The notes: a model not told the origin generated them from the sequence alone. 57,463 nt of DNA from Moraxella osloensis (GCF_001553955.1 NZ_CP014236.1:1-57463); one strand, 5' to 3'; numbered from the stretch's first letter, positions 26,840 through 35,364 are shown. Program-made: numbers and translations.

Positions 26840-27121
26840 CTATCGATGGTAATCTACAATTTCTACTTCTGTCGGACCTTCTTGTGTCCATACAAAGCAG
26901 ATCCGCCATTGATCATTGATTCGAATACTGTGCTGACCTTCTCTGTCGCCAAATAGGGCTTCAAGGTGATTACCTGGCGGAGAACGCAAGTCTTCTAAAG
27001 TAATCGCATTATCTAATTGCAATAATTTTCTTTCAGCAACTTTTTTAATTGAAGAGAAATGACGTGTGTTGCCTGTTGTAAAAAGTGTTTTAGTTTTATC
27101 ACATGCAAAATTAACAATCAT
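26840..27121 (-). CDS. higB: HigB-type mRNA interferase toxin
   Basis: 93 aa with the HigB/RelE fold signature: NTRHFSSIKKVAERKLLQLDNA, then LRSPPGNHLEALFGDREGQHSIRINDQWRICFVW and a C-terminal VEIVDYH. It cuts mRNA on the ribosome. It is 14 nt upstream of higA on the same strand. It is intact. Confidence 0.92.
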   Translation of the reverse strand: MIVNFACDKTKTLFTTGNTRHFSSIKKVAERKLLQLDNAITLEDLRSPPGNHLEALFGDREGQHSIRINDQWRICFVWTQEGPTEVEIVDYHR

Positions 27122-27150
27122 AAAAAAAATCCAAATTTTTACGTATTATA

Positions 27151-27165
27151 TATCGATAAACGATA
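27151..27165. promoter_or_regulatory. Candidate higBA operator
   Basis: TATCG-ATAAA-CGATA is a 15-bp inverted repeat about 30 nt before the higB start, where HigA-HigB would bind to repress its own promoter. Confidence 0.45.
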
Positions 27166-27262
27166 AAATCCAAAGAAGTTTTGTTATTTATACAGATGTC
27201 GAGTATTTAACAGACAAATCTTAAATCCCGACAACCTATTGTTTTTCGTGAGTTTGTAAATC

Positions 27263-27285
27263 AGCGCCAATTTGGCGCTTTTTTA
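27263..27285 (+). terminator. Intrinsic terminator-like hairpin
   Basis: AGCGCCAA/TTTGGCGCT palindrome followed by TTTTTT. No plus-strand gene ends just before it, so it may insulate the resolvase from upstream transcripts or be left from a lost gene. Confidence 0.6.
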
Positions 27286-27326
27286 TTCCATTTATTTCAT
27301 GATAAAGCCAAATAAATCTAAATATG

Positions 27327-27353
27327 ATAAGATATGATAATTATCATTTATCG
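27327..27353. other. Candidate res site of the resolvase
   Basis: Just before the resolvase start, ATATGATAAGATATGATAA runs into ATTATCATTTATCG, giving nested direct and inverted ATGATAA/TTATCAT words. Serine resolvases bind such sites next to their own gene. Confidence 0.4.
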
Positions 27354-27366
27354 TGAGAAATTTACC

Positions 27367-27972
27367 ATGAGTTTAATTGGTTATGCTCGAGTCTCAACAT
27401 CGGAAGGAAAACAATTGCTCGATCGTCAAGTTGATGCGTTAACAGAAATCGGCTGTGAGCGAATTTTTGAAGACAAAGCATCAGGCAGTAATTCCCAACG
27501 TAAAGGATTGGATGATTGTCTAAACTATTTGAGAAAAGGCGATGTGTTGGTTGTACTTGATTTGGATAGGTTAGGGCGGTTAGCCAGTGAGCTTATTAAA
27601 CTGATTGATGAACTAGCTGAAAATGGCATTGGCTTTAAAGCGATCAATTCACCGATGGATACCACCACCCCTGCAGGTCGAGCATTTTTGCAGATTCAAG
27701 CCGCGTTTGCTGAGATGGAGCGTAACATTATCCGCCAGCGGGTGAAAGAGGGGATTGCGGCTGCTAGGGCTCGGGGGCGTAAAGGTGGCAGGCCCAGAAT
27801 CATGACGGCTGAGAAACTTCGTTATGCTCAGCATCTGATGCAAGACCAAACCAAAAGTATTCCGGCGATTTGTAGGGAGCTGGGCGATATTCCCAGTAGT
27901 ACGCTATATCACTATGTAACAGCGAAAGGGGAGTTGAAGAAAGCGGGAGTGGATTTGTTAGCACATGAATAA
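27367..27972 (+). CDS. Serine resolvase/invertase
   Basis: 201 aa. The catalytic domain begins MSLIGYARVST with the nucleophile Ser in YARVS, and has Arg-rich LDRLGRLASELIKLIDEL and the AFAEMERNIIRQRVKEGI helix (about 115-135). A short HTH follows (SIPAICRELGDIPSSTLYHYV). The start at 27367 is the family N-terminus; the longer frame adds 11 residues. It likely resolves plasmid multimers and may also act with passing transposons. Confidence 0.9.
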   Translation: MSLIGYARVSTSEGKQLLDRQVDALTEIGCERIFEDKASGSNSQRKGLDDCLNYLRKGDVLVVLDLDRLGRLASELIKLIDELAENGIGFKAINSPMDTTTPAGRAFLQIQAAFAEMERNIIRQRVKEGIAAARARGRKGGRPRIMTAEKLRYAQHLMQDQTKSIPAICRELGDIPSSTLYHYVTAKGELKKAGVDLLAHE

Positions 27973-28078
27973 TTATCAGTAAGCATGAGCAAGTTATCTT
28001 GACGACTGGGCATCTTATTGTTATTTTTTACAAAAATGTATTTACAATACTAAATAGATTGATTTAAAGTAGGCTTAA

Positions 28079-28375
28079 ATGAATTTTTCTTGGGATGAGA
28101 ATAAGGCTGCCAGTAATCTTGAAAAACATAGCATTAGTTTCGATGAAGCCATGCTCGTATTTGCTGACCTTTTTCTTTTGATGAGCCAAGATAGAATCGA
28201 AAATGGTGAGATGCGATGGCAAAGTATCGGAGAAATTGAAGGCATTGCTGTTATTCTGGTTGCCCATACTTGGTTTGATGATGACGGTGAGGAGTATATC
28301 CGTATTATTTCAGCCCGTCCTGCAGATAAAAAGGAGAAAAGACGTTATGAGCAAAATCGTTACTCGAAGTATTGA
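28079..28375 (+). CDS. brnT: BrnT-type ribonuclease toxin
   Basis: 98 aa, with the BrnT signature: FSWDENKAASNLEKHSISFDEA at the start, then RWQSIGEIEGIAVILVAHTWFDDDGEEYIRIISARPADKKEKRRYEQ. It has a RelE-like fold and cuts RNA. The antitoxin frame starts before its stop and overlaps it by 29 nt. Toxin-first order with an overlapping BrnA is normal for the family. Confidence 0.93.
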   Translation: MNFSWDENKAASNLEKHSISFDEAMLVFADLFLLMSQDRIENGEMRWQSIGEIEGIAVILVAHTWFDDDGEEYIRIISARPADKKEKRRYEQNRYSKY

Positions 28376-28661
28376 TTTAACCAATCCGCCTAAATTAAGC
28401 AAAGAAGCAAAGGCTCGTCTTGCTAAATTAAATGAGGCAGACATTGACTATTATGATATCCCACCGTTGACGGATGAATTTTGGGCGAACGCTGTTAGCA
28501 ATCCGCTTTATAAGCCAACCAAACAAATCGCCACGGTACGCATAGACAGTGACGTATTGCTATGGCTCAAGTCTCCAGGCAAGGGCTATCAAACTCGGAT
28601 GAATGCTATTTTAAGACAGGCCATGTTGACTGAGTTGACTGAGTTGGCAGAAACGCATTAG
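28347..28661 (+). CDS. brnA: BrnA-type antitoxin
   Basis: 104 aa. The C-terminal ribbon-helix-helix is readable as ATVRIDSDVLLWLKSPGKGYQTRMNAILRQAML; the N-terminal PPLTDEFWANAV region is typical of BrnA and binds BrnT. The start at 28347 has AAGGAG in front, inside brnT; longer in-frame starts are shadows of brnT. An intrinsic terminator lies about 90 nt downstream. Confidence 0.92.
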   Translation: MSKIVTRSIDLTNPPKLSKEAKARLAKLNEADIDYYDIPPLTDEFWANAVSNPLYKPTKQIATVRIDSDVLLWLKSPGKGYQTRMNAILRQAMLTELTELAETH

Positions 28662-28751
28662 TCGCCTATGATATCGGCTAGCCCAAGTTTTTGCTTTAAA
28701 GCTAGATTTATAAGTTTGTTAGACGCTGTTTGATATACGGGTTAATATACG

Positions 28752-28821
28752 AAAACAGGGGCTTTTTGCCCCTGTTTTTTTGCTCAAAATAAAAGGTCTA
28801 AAAAACCAACGTTTTTTAGAC
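28752..28821 (+). terminator. Terminator after brnTA, followed by a second hairpin
   Basis: AAAACAGGGGC (28752-28762) pairs with GCCCCTGTTTT (from 28768), followed by T8: a strong intrinsic terminator. A second perfect 11-bp stem GTCTAAAAAAC / GTTTTTTAGAC follows at 28796-28821, just before the IS66 element. Confidence 0.85.
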
Positions 28822-28930
28822 ACCTTGACCTTTATCAATTTTAAAAATACTCGACTAAATTGTAAGCCCCCGACCATCCCACCTATTTCACCGTAAACTA
28901 AAGCGAGATAATGTCCATGATTTTCAGTAA

Positions 28931-29353
28931 ATGGACATTAACATGGCAACCAACAAACCCAGACGCAAGACCTACAGTGACGAATTCAAAGAATTTCTAG
29001 TCCAAGAAGCGATAAGCTCAGGACGGTCTATTGCCAGCATAGCCAGAGACAACGGCATCAACCAGAACCTATTGCACAACTGGAAACGAGAACAAAAAGC
29101 CAAACAAGCCCAAACCGACCAAATACCCGCACTTATTGACAATGACGCTTACCGCAATACACCAACATTCATCCCTGTCAGTGTACAGCCAAAACCAAAC
29201 CGTGAGCAAATCACCGATTTCATCACATCTAGGTCATCAGTCCTGACAGGTATAGAACTACAAATTCCCAGCCACAACACAATGCCCATAAAACTCACTA
29301 TCGACCAAATCGACACACACAGCCTACTCGAACTACTGCGGGGGCTACAATGA
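28931..29353 (+). CDS. tnpA: IS66 accessory protein TnpA
   Basis: 140 aa. An IS3/IS66-type HTH at the start (RRKTYSDEFKEFLVQEAISSGRSIASIARDNGINQNLLHNWKREQ) is followed by a polar linker and ELQIPSHNTMPIKLTIDQ near the end. The ATG at 28943 is an alternative start and is the one kept in the relic at 26333-26462. An inverted repeat AATGTCCAT/ATGGACATT overlaps the first ATG and may restrain translation. It overlaps tnpB by 4 nt. Confidence 0.88.
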   Translation: MDINMATNKPRRKTYSDEFKEFLVQEAISSGRSIASIARDNGINQNLLHNWKREQKAKQAQTDQIPALIDNDAYRNTPTFIPVSVQPKPNREQITDFITSRSSVLTGIELQIPSHNTMPIKLTIDQIDTHSLLELLRGLQ

Positions 29354-29721
29354 ACCCCCTTATCAACCCCCAACAAATATGGCTATCCACCGCTGCCATG
29401 GACATGCGAAGTGGCAGTAATAAACTACTCGCCTTCATCCTACAGCACCACCCAGGCATCCGCCCAAACTGTGCCTACCTATTTTACAACAAAGCAGGCA
29501 CCCGGCTAAAAATACTCATCCATGACGGCCTGGGCATATGGCTATGCACCCGAGCACTGGATGATGGCAAATTTCACGGACTTGGCGAACGCCTCATGCG
29601 ACATCACAGTGCACCTAACCCAACCACAGGACTCACCATCAGCCATGAACAATTCAATGCCCTGATTAGTGGTTTGCCTTGGCACAACCTAGGCAAAGAC
29701 ATACTCACCCCTCTGACCTAA
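29350..29721 (+). CDS. tnpB: IS66 Orf2-like TnpB
   Basis: 123 aa, with the IS66 Orf2 signature QIWLSTAAMDMRSGSNKLLAFI near the N-terminus and FYNKAGTRLKILIHDGLGIWLCTRALDDGKF in the middle. It is translationally coupled to tnpA by a 4-nt overlap. Its biochemical role in transposition is not established, but it is required for IS66 movement as known for the family. Confidence 0.92.
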   Translation: MNPLINPQQIWLSTAAMDMRSGSNKLLAFILQHHPGIRPNCAYLFYNKAGTRLKILIHDGLGIWLCTRALDDGKFHGLGERLMRHHSAPNPTTGLTISHEQFNALISGLPWHNLGKDILTPLT

Positions 29722-29805
29722 CCTGCCTTTATCATAAAGCCGCTAAATCTCAACTATCACCGCCCGTTAGCTGACAACCGATAACGGTTATGGCAAACTC
29801 ATGCC

Positions 29806-31551
29806 ATGACCACCGCCCACCCATCCGACCCAATTGCGCCAAGCTATGCTGATTTATTAGCCCAAAACGCTCGGCTTCAACAGCAGCTTGACGCACAAAA
29901 ACAACATTACCAACAGCAAGCAGCGCAACTCAAACAGCAATACCAACAACAAATGGACGCTCAAAGGCAGCAATACGAAGCTAAGCTTGCTCGCATCAAC
30001 CAAGAGCTCATTGACGCCATTGCCAAACAGCAACGTCTTATTCATCGGCTGTTTAGGCAAAAAAGCGAAGGCTTAACGCCCAAACAAACCCACTTAAACC
30101 AAGAAACCGCCCTAGAAGACCTAGCCTTGCTTGAACAAGCCCATGACAACTTCTTAGCCAATCTTAGCGATGACGAGCGAGCCAAACTGCCTGCTAGCAA
30201 GCCGATTAACACACAGAACGATAGCACAGACATTCAATCCAAAAAGCCAACTCAGCCTAGACGACAAAAACGCATCGTTATCCCTGACAACCTCGACATT
30301 CACACCATCATTCATGAGCCACCGTCAATTACCTGTGAGTGTGGCTGTCAAATGACGCAAATGGGTCAAGATGTTCAAGACAAACTTGGCTTTAAGCCAA
30401 AGCAGTTCTACCGTGAGCGTCATGTTTATCCCAAATACACCTGCCGTAATGCTCAGTGTCACCGTGAGAAACTGGTGCAAGCCAAAACCGAGCCTCAAAT
30501 CATCGACAAAAGCATTGCCACCCCTGAGTTACTCGCTCACATCTTAATCAGTAAATACGCTGACCATCTGCCTTTATACCGCCAAAGCCTGATTTATCAG
30601 CGTAGTGGGGTATATTTATCCGATTCAACCTTAGCCGATTGGGTCGGACGCTGTGGGGTGCAGCTTAGGTTTTTAGTTAATCGATTAATCAAACTCATGC
30701 TTATTCAGCCAATTGTGCATGCGGATGAAACCCCAGTCAAAGTATTAAATGGCTATGGGATGAAAGATGCTAAAGGCAAGTTAAAGCAAGGCTATGTTTG
30801 GGCGTATGTGACCCCAAAGCACAGCCCAATCAAGGCGGTGGTGTATGACTTTGCTCAAGGTCGAGGTAGTGAGCATCCCAATGCGTTTTTAAAAGGCTTT
30901 AAGGGTAAGCTTATTTGCGATGGCTATAACGGCTACAAGCCATTATTTGGGCGAGGCGTGATTGAAGTGGGTTGTATGGCCCATGCCAGACGTAAGTTTC
31001 ATGAGCTTCATGTGACAGGGCAGAGTCTTATTAGTATTGAGGCACTAGAACTGTTTCAATCGCTGTATGCCGTTGAGTGTGAGATTGATGAGCGGTTTGA
31101 GAAAAACCAAACCCCAATGCCCAGAGATGCCCAAATCGTTAGACAAATCAGGCAACAGAAGGCAAAGCCAATTGCGGATAGGCTGTATGCGTGGTTACAA
31201 CAGAAACGCTTAGGTACAACTAAGAATGCTGATATTACCAAGGCAATTGAGTATTGTTTAAAAAGGTGGCAGGCTCTGACACGTTATTTGGATGATGGCA
31301 ATTTGCCGATTGATAATAATTGGGCAGAGAATCAGATGCGTCCTTGGGCGCTCGGGCGTAAGAATTGGTTGTTCGCAGGGTCGCTTGAGAGCGGTCAGCG
31401 GGCGGCGAATGTTATGTCGCTTGTCCAGTCAGCTAGGCTTAATGGTCTTGACCCCTATGCGTATTTGGCAGATGTGCTTAGACGGCTGCCGACGCATAAA
31501 GATAAGTTCATTGATGATTTGCTACCTCATGTTTGGAAGCCTCCGCAATAG
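29806..31551 (+). CDS. tnpC: IS66-family transposase TnpC
   Basis: 581 aa, full length. Residues about 15-85 are a Gln-rich coiled coil, followed by a zinc-binding region CECGCQMTQMG...CRNAQC (about 183-222) and the DDE core. The core has HADETPVKVL near 305, CDGYNGYKPLF near 370 and the late DDGNLPIDNNWAENQMRPWALGRKNWLFAGS block near 500-530 with the catalytic Glu. It is intact and ends 19 nt before the element end. Confidence 0.95.
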   Translation: MTTAHPSDPIAPSYADLLAQNARLQQQLDAQKQHYQQQAAQLKQQYQQQMDAQRQQYEAKLARINQELIDAIAKQQRLIHRLFRQKSEGLTPKQTHLNQETALEDLALLEQAHDNFLANLSDDERAKLPASKPINTQNDSTDIQSKKPTQPRRQKRIVIPDNLDIHTIIHEPPSITCECGCQMTQMGQDVQDKLGFKPKQFYRERHVYPKYTCRNAQCHREKLVQAKTEPQIIDKSIATPELLAHILISKYADHLPLYRQSLIYQRSGVYLSDSTLADWVGRCGVQLRFLVNRLIKLMLIQPIVHADETPVKVLNGYGMKDAKGKLKQGYVWAYVTPKHSPIKAVVYDFAQGRGSEHPNAFLKGFKGKLICDGYNGYKPLFGRGVIEVGCMAHARRKFHELHVTGQSLISIEALELFQSLYAVECEIDERFEKNQTPMPRDAQIVRQIRQQKAKPIADRLYAWLQQKRLGTTKNADITKAIEYCLKRWQALTRYLDDGNLPIDNNWAENQMRPWALGRKNWLFAGSLESGQRAANVMSLVQSARLNGLDPYAYLADVLRRLPTHKDKFIDDLLPHVWKPPQ

Positions 31552-31573
31552 GGTATGGTCGGATGATTACACT

Positions 31574-31618
31574 AAATTCCTTAACGTACTATTTTCTCCG
31601 AATTCTGGGGTAACCCCT
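31574..31618 (-). repeat. Degraded MITE end beside IS66
   Basis: AATTCCTTAACGTACTATTTTCTCCGAATTCT followed by a diverged GGGGTAACCCC resembles the end of the MITE at 46250-46471 read in reverse. The IS66 element inserted at its inner edge, so only this end remains on the right side. It links both ends of the copper island by the same repeat family. Confidence 0.6.
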
Positions 31619-31703
31619 AACACAGGTATTAATTCTGCAAATGGAATGTATCTTGTTAGAACTGCATTTATATTTATTTGTTCATGCACCTCGATACTTA
31701 TTT

Positions 31704-32375
31704 CTAATATGCAGGCTGCTTACCCCAATCATAAATACCGCGTTTGTAAGCATAAATCAGCATGATTAAGCCGGCGATAATCATCGGCGCGCTTAAGATT
31801 TGCCCTTTGGTCATCCAACCTAATAATATGAATCCTTGGTCAGCATCTGGCTGGCGGAAGAATTCAATGATAAAGCGGCTGGTGCCATAGCCTAGTAAGA
31901 ATACAGCGGAGGCGGCCATACGTGGACGTGGTTTTGATGAATACCACCATAAGAATATAAATAGCAGCAGACCTTCGGCAAAGGCTTCATATAGCTGTGA
32001 TGGATGACGAGGCAATATGTATTGACCATTGACTTCAATCATCAATTCTTGCAATTGTGGATTGCTCTGTAATTGCTCCATATCAAACGCCGCGGCTTGC
32101 GGAAAGTAGGTCAGCCAGTTATAGCCACCGTCTGAGACGCGACCCCATAATTCGCCATTGATATAGTTGCCGATACGCCCAAACAGTAAGCCGGTTGGTA
32201 CACAAGGAACGATAAAATCGAATACTTGAAAGGTAGTCTTTTTATATTTACGGGCAAAGAACCACATACCTAGCATGACGCCGATAAAGCCGCCGTGGAA
32301 AGACATACCGCCTTCCCAGACTTTTAATATATAGGCAGGGTTTTGGAGTAATTCACCGAACTGATAAAACAGCAC
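31704..32375 (-). pseudogene. lgt: 5'-truncated prolipoprotein diacylglyceryl transferase gene
   Basis: Lgt adds diacylglycerol to the lipobox Cys of prolipoproteins in the inner membrane. The 223 residues here hold the conserved GGMSFHGGFIG, RIGNYINGELWGR and HPSQLYEAFAEG segments and the last membrane spans. The first about 60 residues are gone: the frame begins at VLFYQF (GTG), 6 nt after the copS stop. Intact Lgt is about 265-290 aa, so this is a broken copy. It marks where a chromosomal region beside lgt was joined to the copper island. Confidence 0.9.
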
Positions 32376-32381
32376 AATTTA

Positions 32382-33854
32382 CTACCTGGCAATCAACAAC
32401 TTTACAGCAACCTCAAAAAGACACTCATCTTTGATAGTAATACTAACTTTGCCATTATGAGCATTGGCGATAGCTTGCACAATAGATAAGCCTAAGCCTG
32501 TTCCTGAATGCATCGTATTCGTTTTATCATGACGATAGAATCGCTCAAACAGTTTATCGGCTTCAATCTGATTTAATGGTTTGTCTAGACGGTTGGTCAT
32601 AGTTATTCTTAACCAGAGCTGCTCTGGGGATTGAATATCGTCTTTTGGCGCATTAAGCGAGGTGCTTGAAGTGAGGACAGTAGCGGATATCATAATAGTG
32701 CTATTACTAGCCGCATAATAAATCGCATTTGACATCAGGTTGGCAAACAGCCGTTGCAATAAGCCTTTATCACCTAGTACTGTTTTAAAATCACCCGATT
32801 TTTCAAAGATTATCTCACGATCCTCAGCAATCATCTCATAATAATCTATAAGCTTTGTGATCAAGCTCTCTATATCGACATGACTGATTTGCGAATCACT
32901 CAGCTCTTTTTGAGTTTTTGCCAGTAATAACATATCGTTAATCATGGCGGATAACTGCTTTAACGTATCATGCTGATGATGCAATTGCTCAATGTATTCG
33001 TCGCTTTCTCTTGGCTTAGTTAACATGACTTGCGTTTGCGTACTCAGCGTCGCTATTGGCGTACGTAGCTCATGGGCGATATTGTCTGAAAACCGTGATA
33101 ATGATTCAAAGTTACTTTCAAGCTTGACCATCATAGAATTATAAGACTCCGTTAGTGGACGTAATTCTAACGGCATATCGCCAACCACAATTCTTTCATC
33201 TAACCTTTGAAGATTAATGCCTTTCATCTTTTGTACGATAGTAGCTAGGGGAGCAAAACCCCAGTGTACACTTAGTGCTGCTACTGAAACCAATAATAAG
33301 GTAATGGCGATAAGTATCAAGCTCAGCTGGCGATTAAACTGGATAAGATATTGATGATGCACATCGATAGGTAGAGCAATAAATGCCAAAACCTCTTGAT
33401 GTGTAACGATAATGGCTCGGTAATCCCTATTATTTATCTTGATCATAAACTGCTGATCGCGATAGTCCTGCAATAGTTGTAACAAGCTAAAATCTGCCGG
33501 TAGATCATTGATGAAATTACTGGGATCGCTGGACAATAAATTGCCGTTTTTGTCTGATATTAACGTTTTTAAATCATAGTCTAACCAAGAAGAATGTAGA
33601 TGATTGGCATCAATTAGCGCTTGCGACTTTGACACTGTAAAAGGTTCTATGTGATCGTTAAAATTCACCATGCGTTTACGCAGGTTAAAAGCTGCATGGG
33701 TAATAATCTCTGAGTCCATTTGCTCAAAGTGCTCGTTAACAGAGCGCTGAACCCATATATAAATAACAACTTGAGAGATAACAACAAATATTGTCAGTAA
33801 AAAAACAGTACGCCATAACAAAGGCCAGCGTCGATTCTTAAATTTATCTCTCAT
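32382..33854 (-). CDS. copS: Copper-responsive sensor histidine kinase
   Basis: 490 aa. Two membrane spans (about 14-34 and 177-198) frame a periplasmic sensor domain of about 140 residues. A HAMP-like linker follows, then the phospho-acceptor His261 in SDNIAHELRTP. The ATPase domain has a G2-type GTGLGLSIVQAIANAHNG near 455. It starts 1 nt after the copR stop, so they are cotranscribed. Copper sensing is inferred from the adjoining copper genes and CusS/CopS-like layout. Confidence 0.88.
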   Translation of the reverse strand: MRDKFKNRRWPLLWRTVFLLTIFVVISQVVIYIWVQRSVNEHFEQMDSEIITHAAFNLRKRMVNFNDHIEPFTVSKSQALIDANHLHSSWLDYDLKTLISDKNGNLLSSDPSNFINDLPADFSLLQLLQDYRDQQFMIKINNRDYRAIIVTHQEVLAFIALPIDVHHQYLIQFNRQLSLILIAITLLLVSVAALSVHWGFAPLATIVQKMKGINLQRLDERIVVGDMPLELRPLTESYNSMMVKLESNFESLSRFSDNIAHELRTPIATLSTQTQVMLTKPRESDEYIEQLHHQHDTLKQLSAMINDMLLLAKTQKELSDSQISHVDIESLITKLIDYYEMIAEDREIIFEKSGDFKTVLGDKGLLQRLFANLMSNAIYYAASNSTIMISATVLTSSTSLNAPKDDIQSPEQLWLRITMTNRLDKPLNQIEADKLFERFYRHDKTNTMHSGTGLGLSIVQAIANAHNGKVSITIKDECLFEVAVKLLIAR

Positions 33855-33855
33855 T

Positions 33856-34590
33856 TTATTTTAGATCATCTTTGTTGGTGTCATCGTCGCCCATGCTACT
33901 GTCTGCTCCGACATTCAGTGGCTCTAATCGATAGCCCATACCGCGTACTGTGTGAATAAGCTTGGTGTCAAAACCATCATCGATTTTTATCCGTAGCCGT
34001 CTTATAGCCACGTCAATGACATTTGTATCACTGTCAAAATTTATGTCCCATACTTGTGAGGCAATCACAGTGCGTGGCAGTACCTCACCTTGACGTTCTA
34101 AGAAAAATTGTAATAAAGCAAATTCTTTAGCAGTCAATTTTATGTTGGTATCGCCTCTATATACAGTGCGTTTAGCAATATCCATTTTTAGGTCAGCCAT
34201 ATGTATGACAGAGCTTTTATAGTCTGATTGATTGGCACGCCGCAATAGGCTTTTTATTCGGACAATTAGCTCGGCAAAAGCAAAAGGTTTGGTCAGATAA
34301 TCATCGCCACCAATTTCAATGCCCTTAATCCGATCGCTTAAATCATCTTTAGCGGTTAAAAATAAAACAGGCGTATGCTTTCCAGCAGCACGGTAGCGCT
34401 GTATCAGCTCAAAGCCGCTGACGTCAGGCAGCATCACATCCATCACCACCACACTAAAATCTTCAGTCATTAACGCATGATAGCCATCTAAACCTGTCAT
34501 GTGATGATCCACGATGAAACCGGCCTCAGTTAAGCCTTTCTTAATATATTCTCCAAGGTTTTTCTCATCTTCTACTAACAGTACTTTCAT
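33856..34590 (-). CDS. copR: OmpR-family copper response regulator
   Basis: 244 aa. The receiver has the acid pocket EDE at 7-9, phospho-acceptor Asp51 in VVMDVMLPD and Lys in LTKPF (about 102). The winged-helix C-terminus has FALLQFFLERQGEVLPRTVIASQVW and TNVIDVAIRRLRIKIDDG, ending HTVRGMGYRLE. It is longer than CusR by an acidic tail of about 17 residues. It is divergent to the structural copper genes. Hexamer pairs spaced by 11 bp in the shared upstream gap suit this family. Confidence 0.9.
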   Translation of the reverse strand: MKVLLVEDEKNLGEYIKKGLTEAGFIVDHHMTGLDGYHALMTEDFSVVVMDVMLPDVSGFELIQRYRAAGKHTPVLFLTAKDDLSDRIKGIEIGGDDYLTKPFAFAELIVRIKSLLRRANQSDYKSSVIHMADLKMDIAKRTVYRGDTNIKLTAKEFALLQFFLERQGEVLPRTVIASQVWDINFDSDTNVIDVAIRRLRIKIDDGFDTKLIHTVRGMGYRLEPLNVGADSSMGDDDTNKDDLK

Positions 34591-34726
34591 CGTTGCTTAC
34601 CTTTATATCATTATAGTTGTCAACAGCGTATCACTAACATTGTTAGCTTATCAGCCATATATTTATCAGGAACCCTTGTTATAACAGTGTTCTTTGGATA
34701 GAGACAGATGCTGGTATTTGGTTTTA

Positions 34727-34795
34727 ATGACAAGAAGATGACAATATTATGCTGTTCCTAAAGAACATGTAATATCCGTGTCATCTAGCTGTCAG
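34727..34795. promoter_or_regulatory. Candidate CopR boxes, copR side
   Basis: ATGACA occurs at 34727 and 34738, 11 bp apart, and TGTCAT/TGTCAG at 34779 and 34790, again 11 bp apart but on the other strand. OmpR-family regulators bind tandem hexamers about one helical turn apart, and CusR boxes use ATGACA/TGTCAT. These sites lie about 135-205 bp before the copR start and probably serve copRS or both directions. Confidence 0.6.
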
Positions 34796-34828
34796 CCACC
34801 ATTTAGTATTCTAAATCAACGCCGCATA

Positions 34829-34958
34829 GAGGTTTGTCTCTGATACAGACCATCTCTACGAGCAACATTTGCAGTCTGAAAAGTATTTTTTGAAAAAATA
34901 TGGTAGCGATCGTGATACAAATGCTGAAGCCATATTAAATGAATATATCGCGCATTAA
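34829..34958 (+). pseudogene. Possible short gene remnant in the cop control region
   Basis: One frame gives about 43 codons without a stop, ending HLYEQHLQSEKYFLKKYGSDRDTNAEAILNEYIAH (written here from the frame, ending TAA at 34956-34958). It has protein-like composition but no start codon and no ribosome-binding site. It could be the tail of a gene lost when the island was assembled. I do not recognise it. Confidence 0.3.
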
Positions 34959-34996
34959 AATCTAAAGCGGTGAGAATGACAGCATTGTAATCTTAA

Positions 34997-35013
34997 CGTC
35001 ATCTACCAGTCAG
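34997..35013. promoter_or_regulatory. Candidate CopR box, structural-gene side
   Basis: CGTCATCTACCAGTCAG resembles the box TGTCATCTAGCTGTCAG at 34779-34795, with the same 11-bp hexamer spacing and orientation. It lies 79 bp before the first structural copper gene (35092), a normal place for an activator site. Confidence 0.6.
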
Positions 35014-35091
35014 AATGATTAATGTATCATTTAGGCTAGTTTAACAGCTATTGAACTCAATAACCTTTAATCCAAACAATAGGAATTAATC

Positions 35092-35364
35092 ATGTCACAA
35101 TTTAAATTACTGTCTAAATCAATCGCAATGACGGCCATCGCTCTAGTCGTTTCAACCTCAGCTATGGCGCATGACCCTAAAATGCATGCTGAAAAAGATC
35201 AAATGAACTGTGAAAAGATGAAAAAGCATATGGATATGATGGGAAAAATGGATCATAGCAAGATGGACATGAGCGATCCTGCCATGAAAGCGATGATGGC
35301 TAACATGGGTAAAATGAAGCAAATGTACCAAAAACACTGCGTTACTAACGACAGTAAATCTTAA
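35092..35364 (+). CDS. Periplasmic Met/His-rich small protein
   Basis: 90 aa. A signal peptide (about 1-26, cleaved after SAMA) precedes a mature domain very rich in Met, Lys, His and Asp. DHSKMDMSDPAMKAMMANMGKMKQM suggests Cu(I)/Cu(II) binding by MxxM and MxH patterns. It is the first structural gene after the CopR box and has an AGGAATTA ribosome-binding site. It is probably a periplasmic copper-binding or carrier protein; no named family is certain. Confidence 0.75.
   Translation: MSQFKLLSKSIAMTAIALVVSTSAMAHDPKMHAEKDQMNCEKMKKHMDMMGKMDHSKMDMSDPAMKAMMANMGKMKQMYQKHCVTNDSKS

Larger units (their letters stand above)
28862..31570 (+). mobile_element. IS66-family insertion sequence
   Basis: 2,709-bp element with tnpA, tnpB and tnpC, imperfect terminal repeats starting GTAA and sharing CCGACCAT, and an 8-bp target duplication ACTAAATT (28854-28861 and 31571-31578). 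IS66 elements make 8-bp duplications. All three genes look intact, so it is a complete and fairly recent insertion. Confidence 0.93.
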
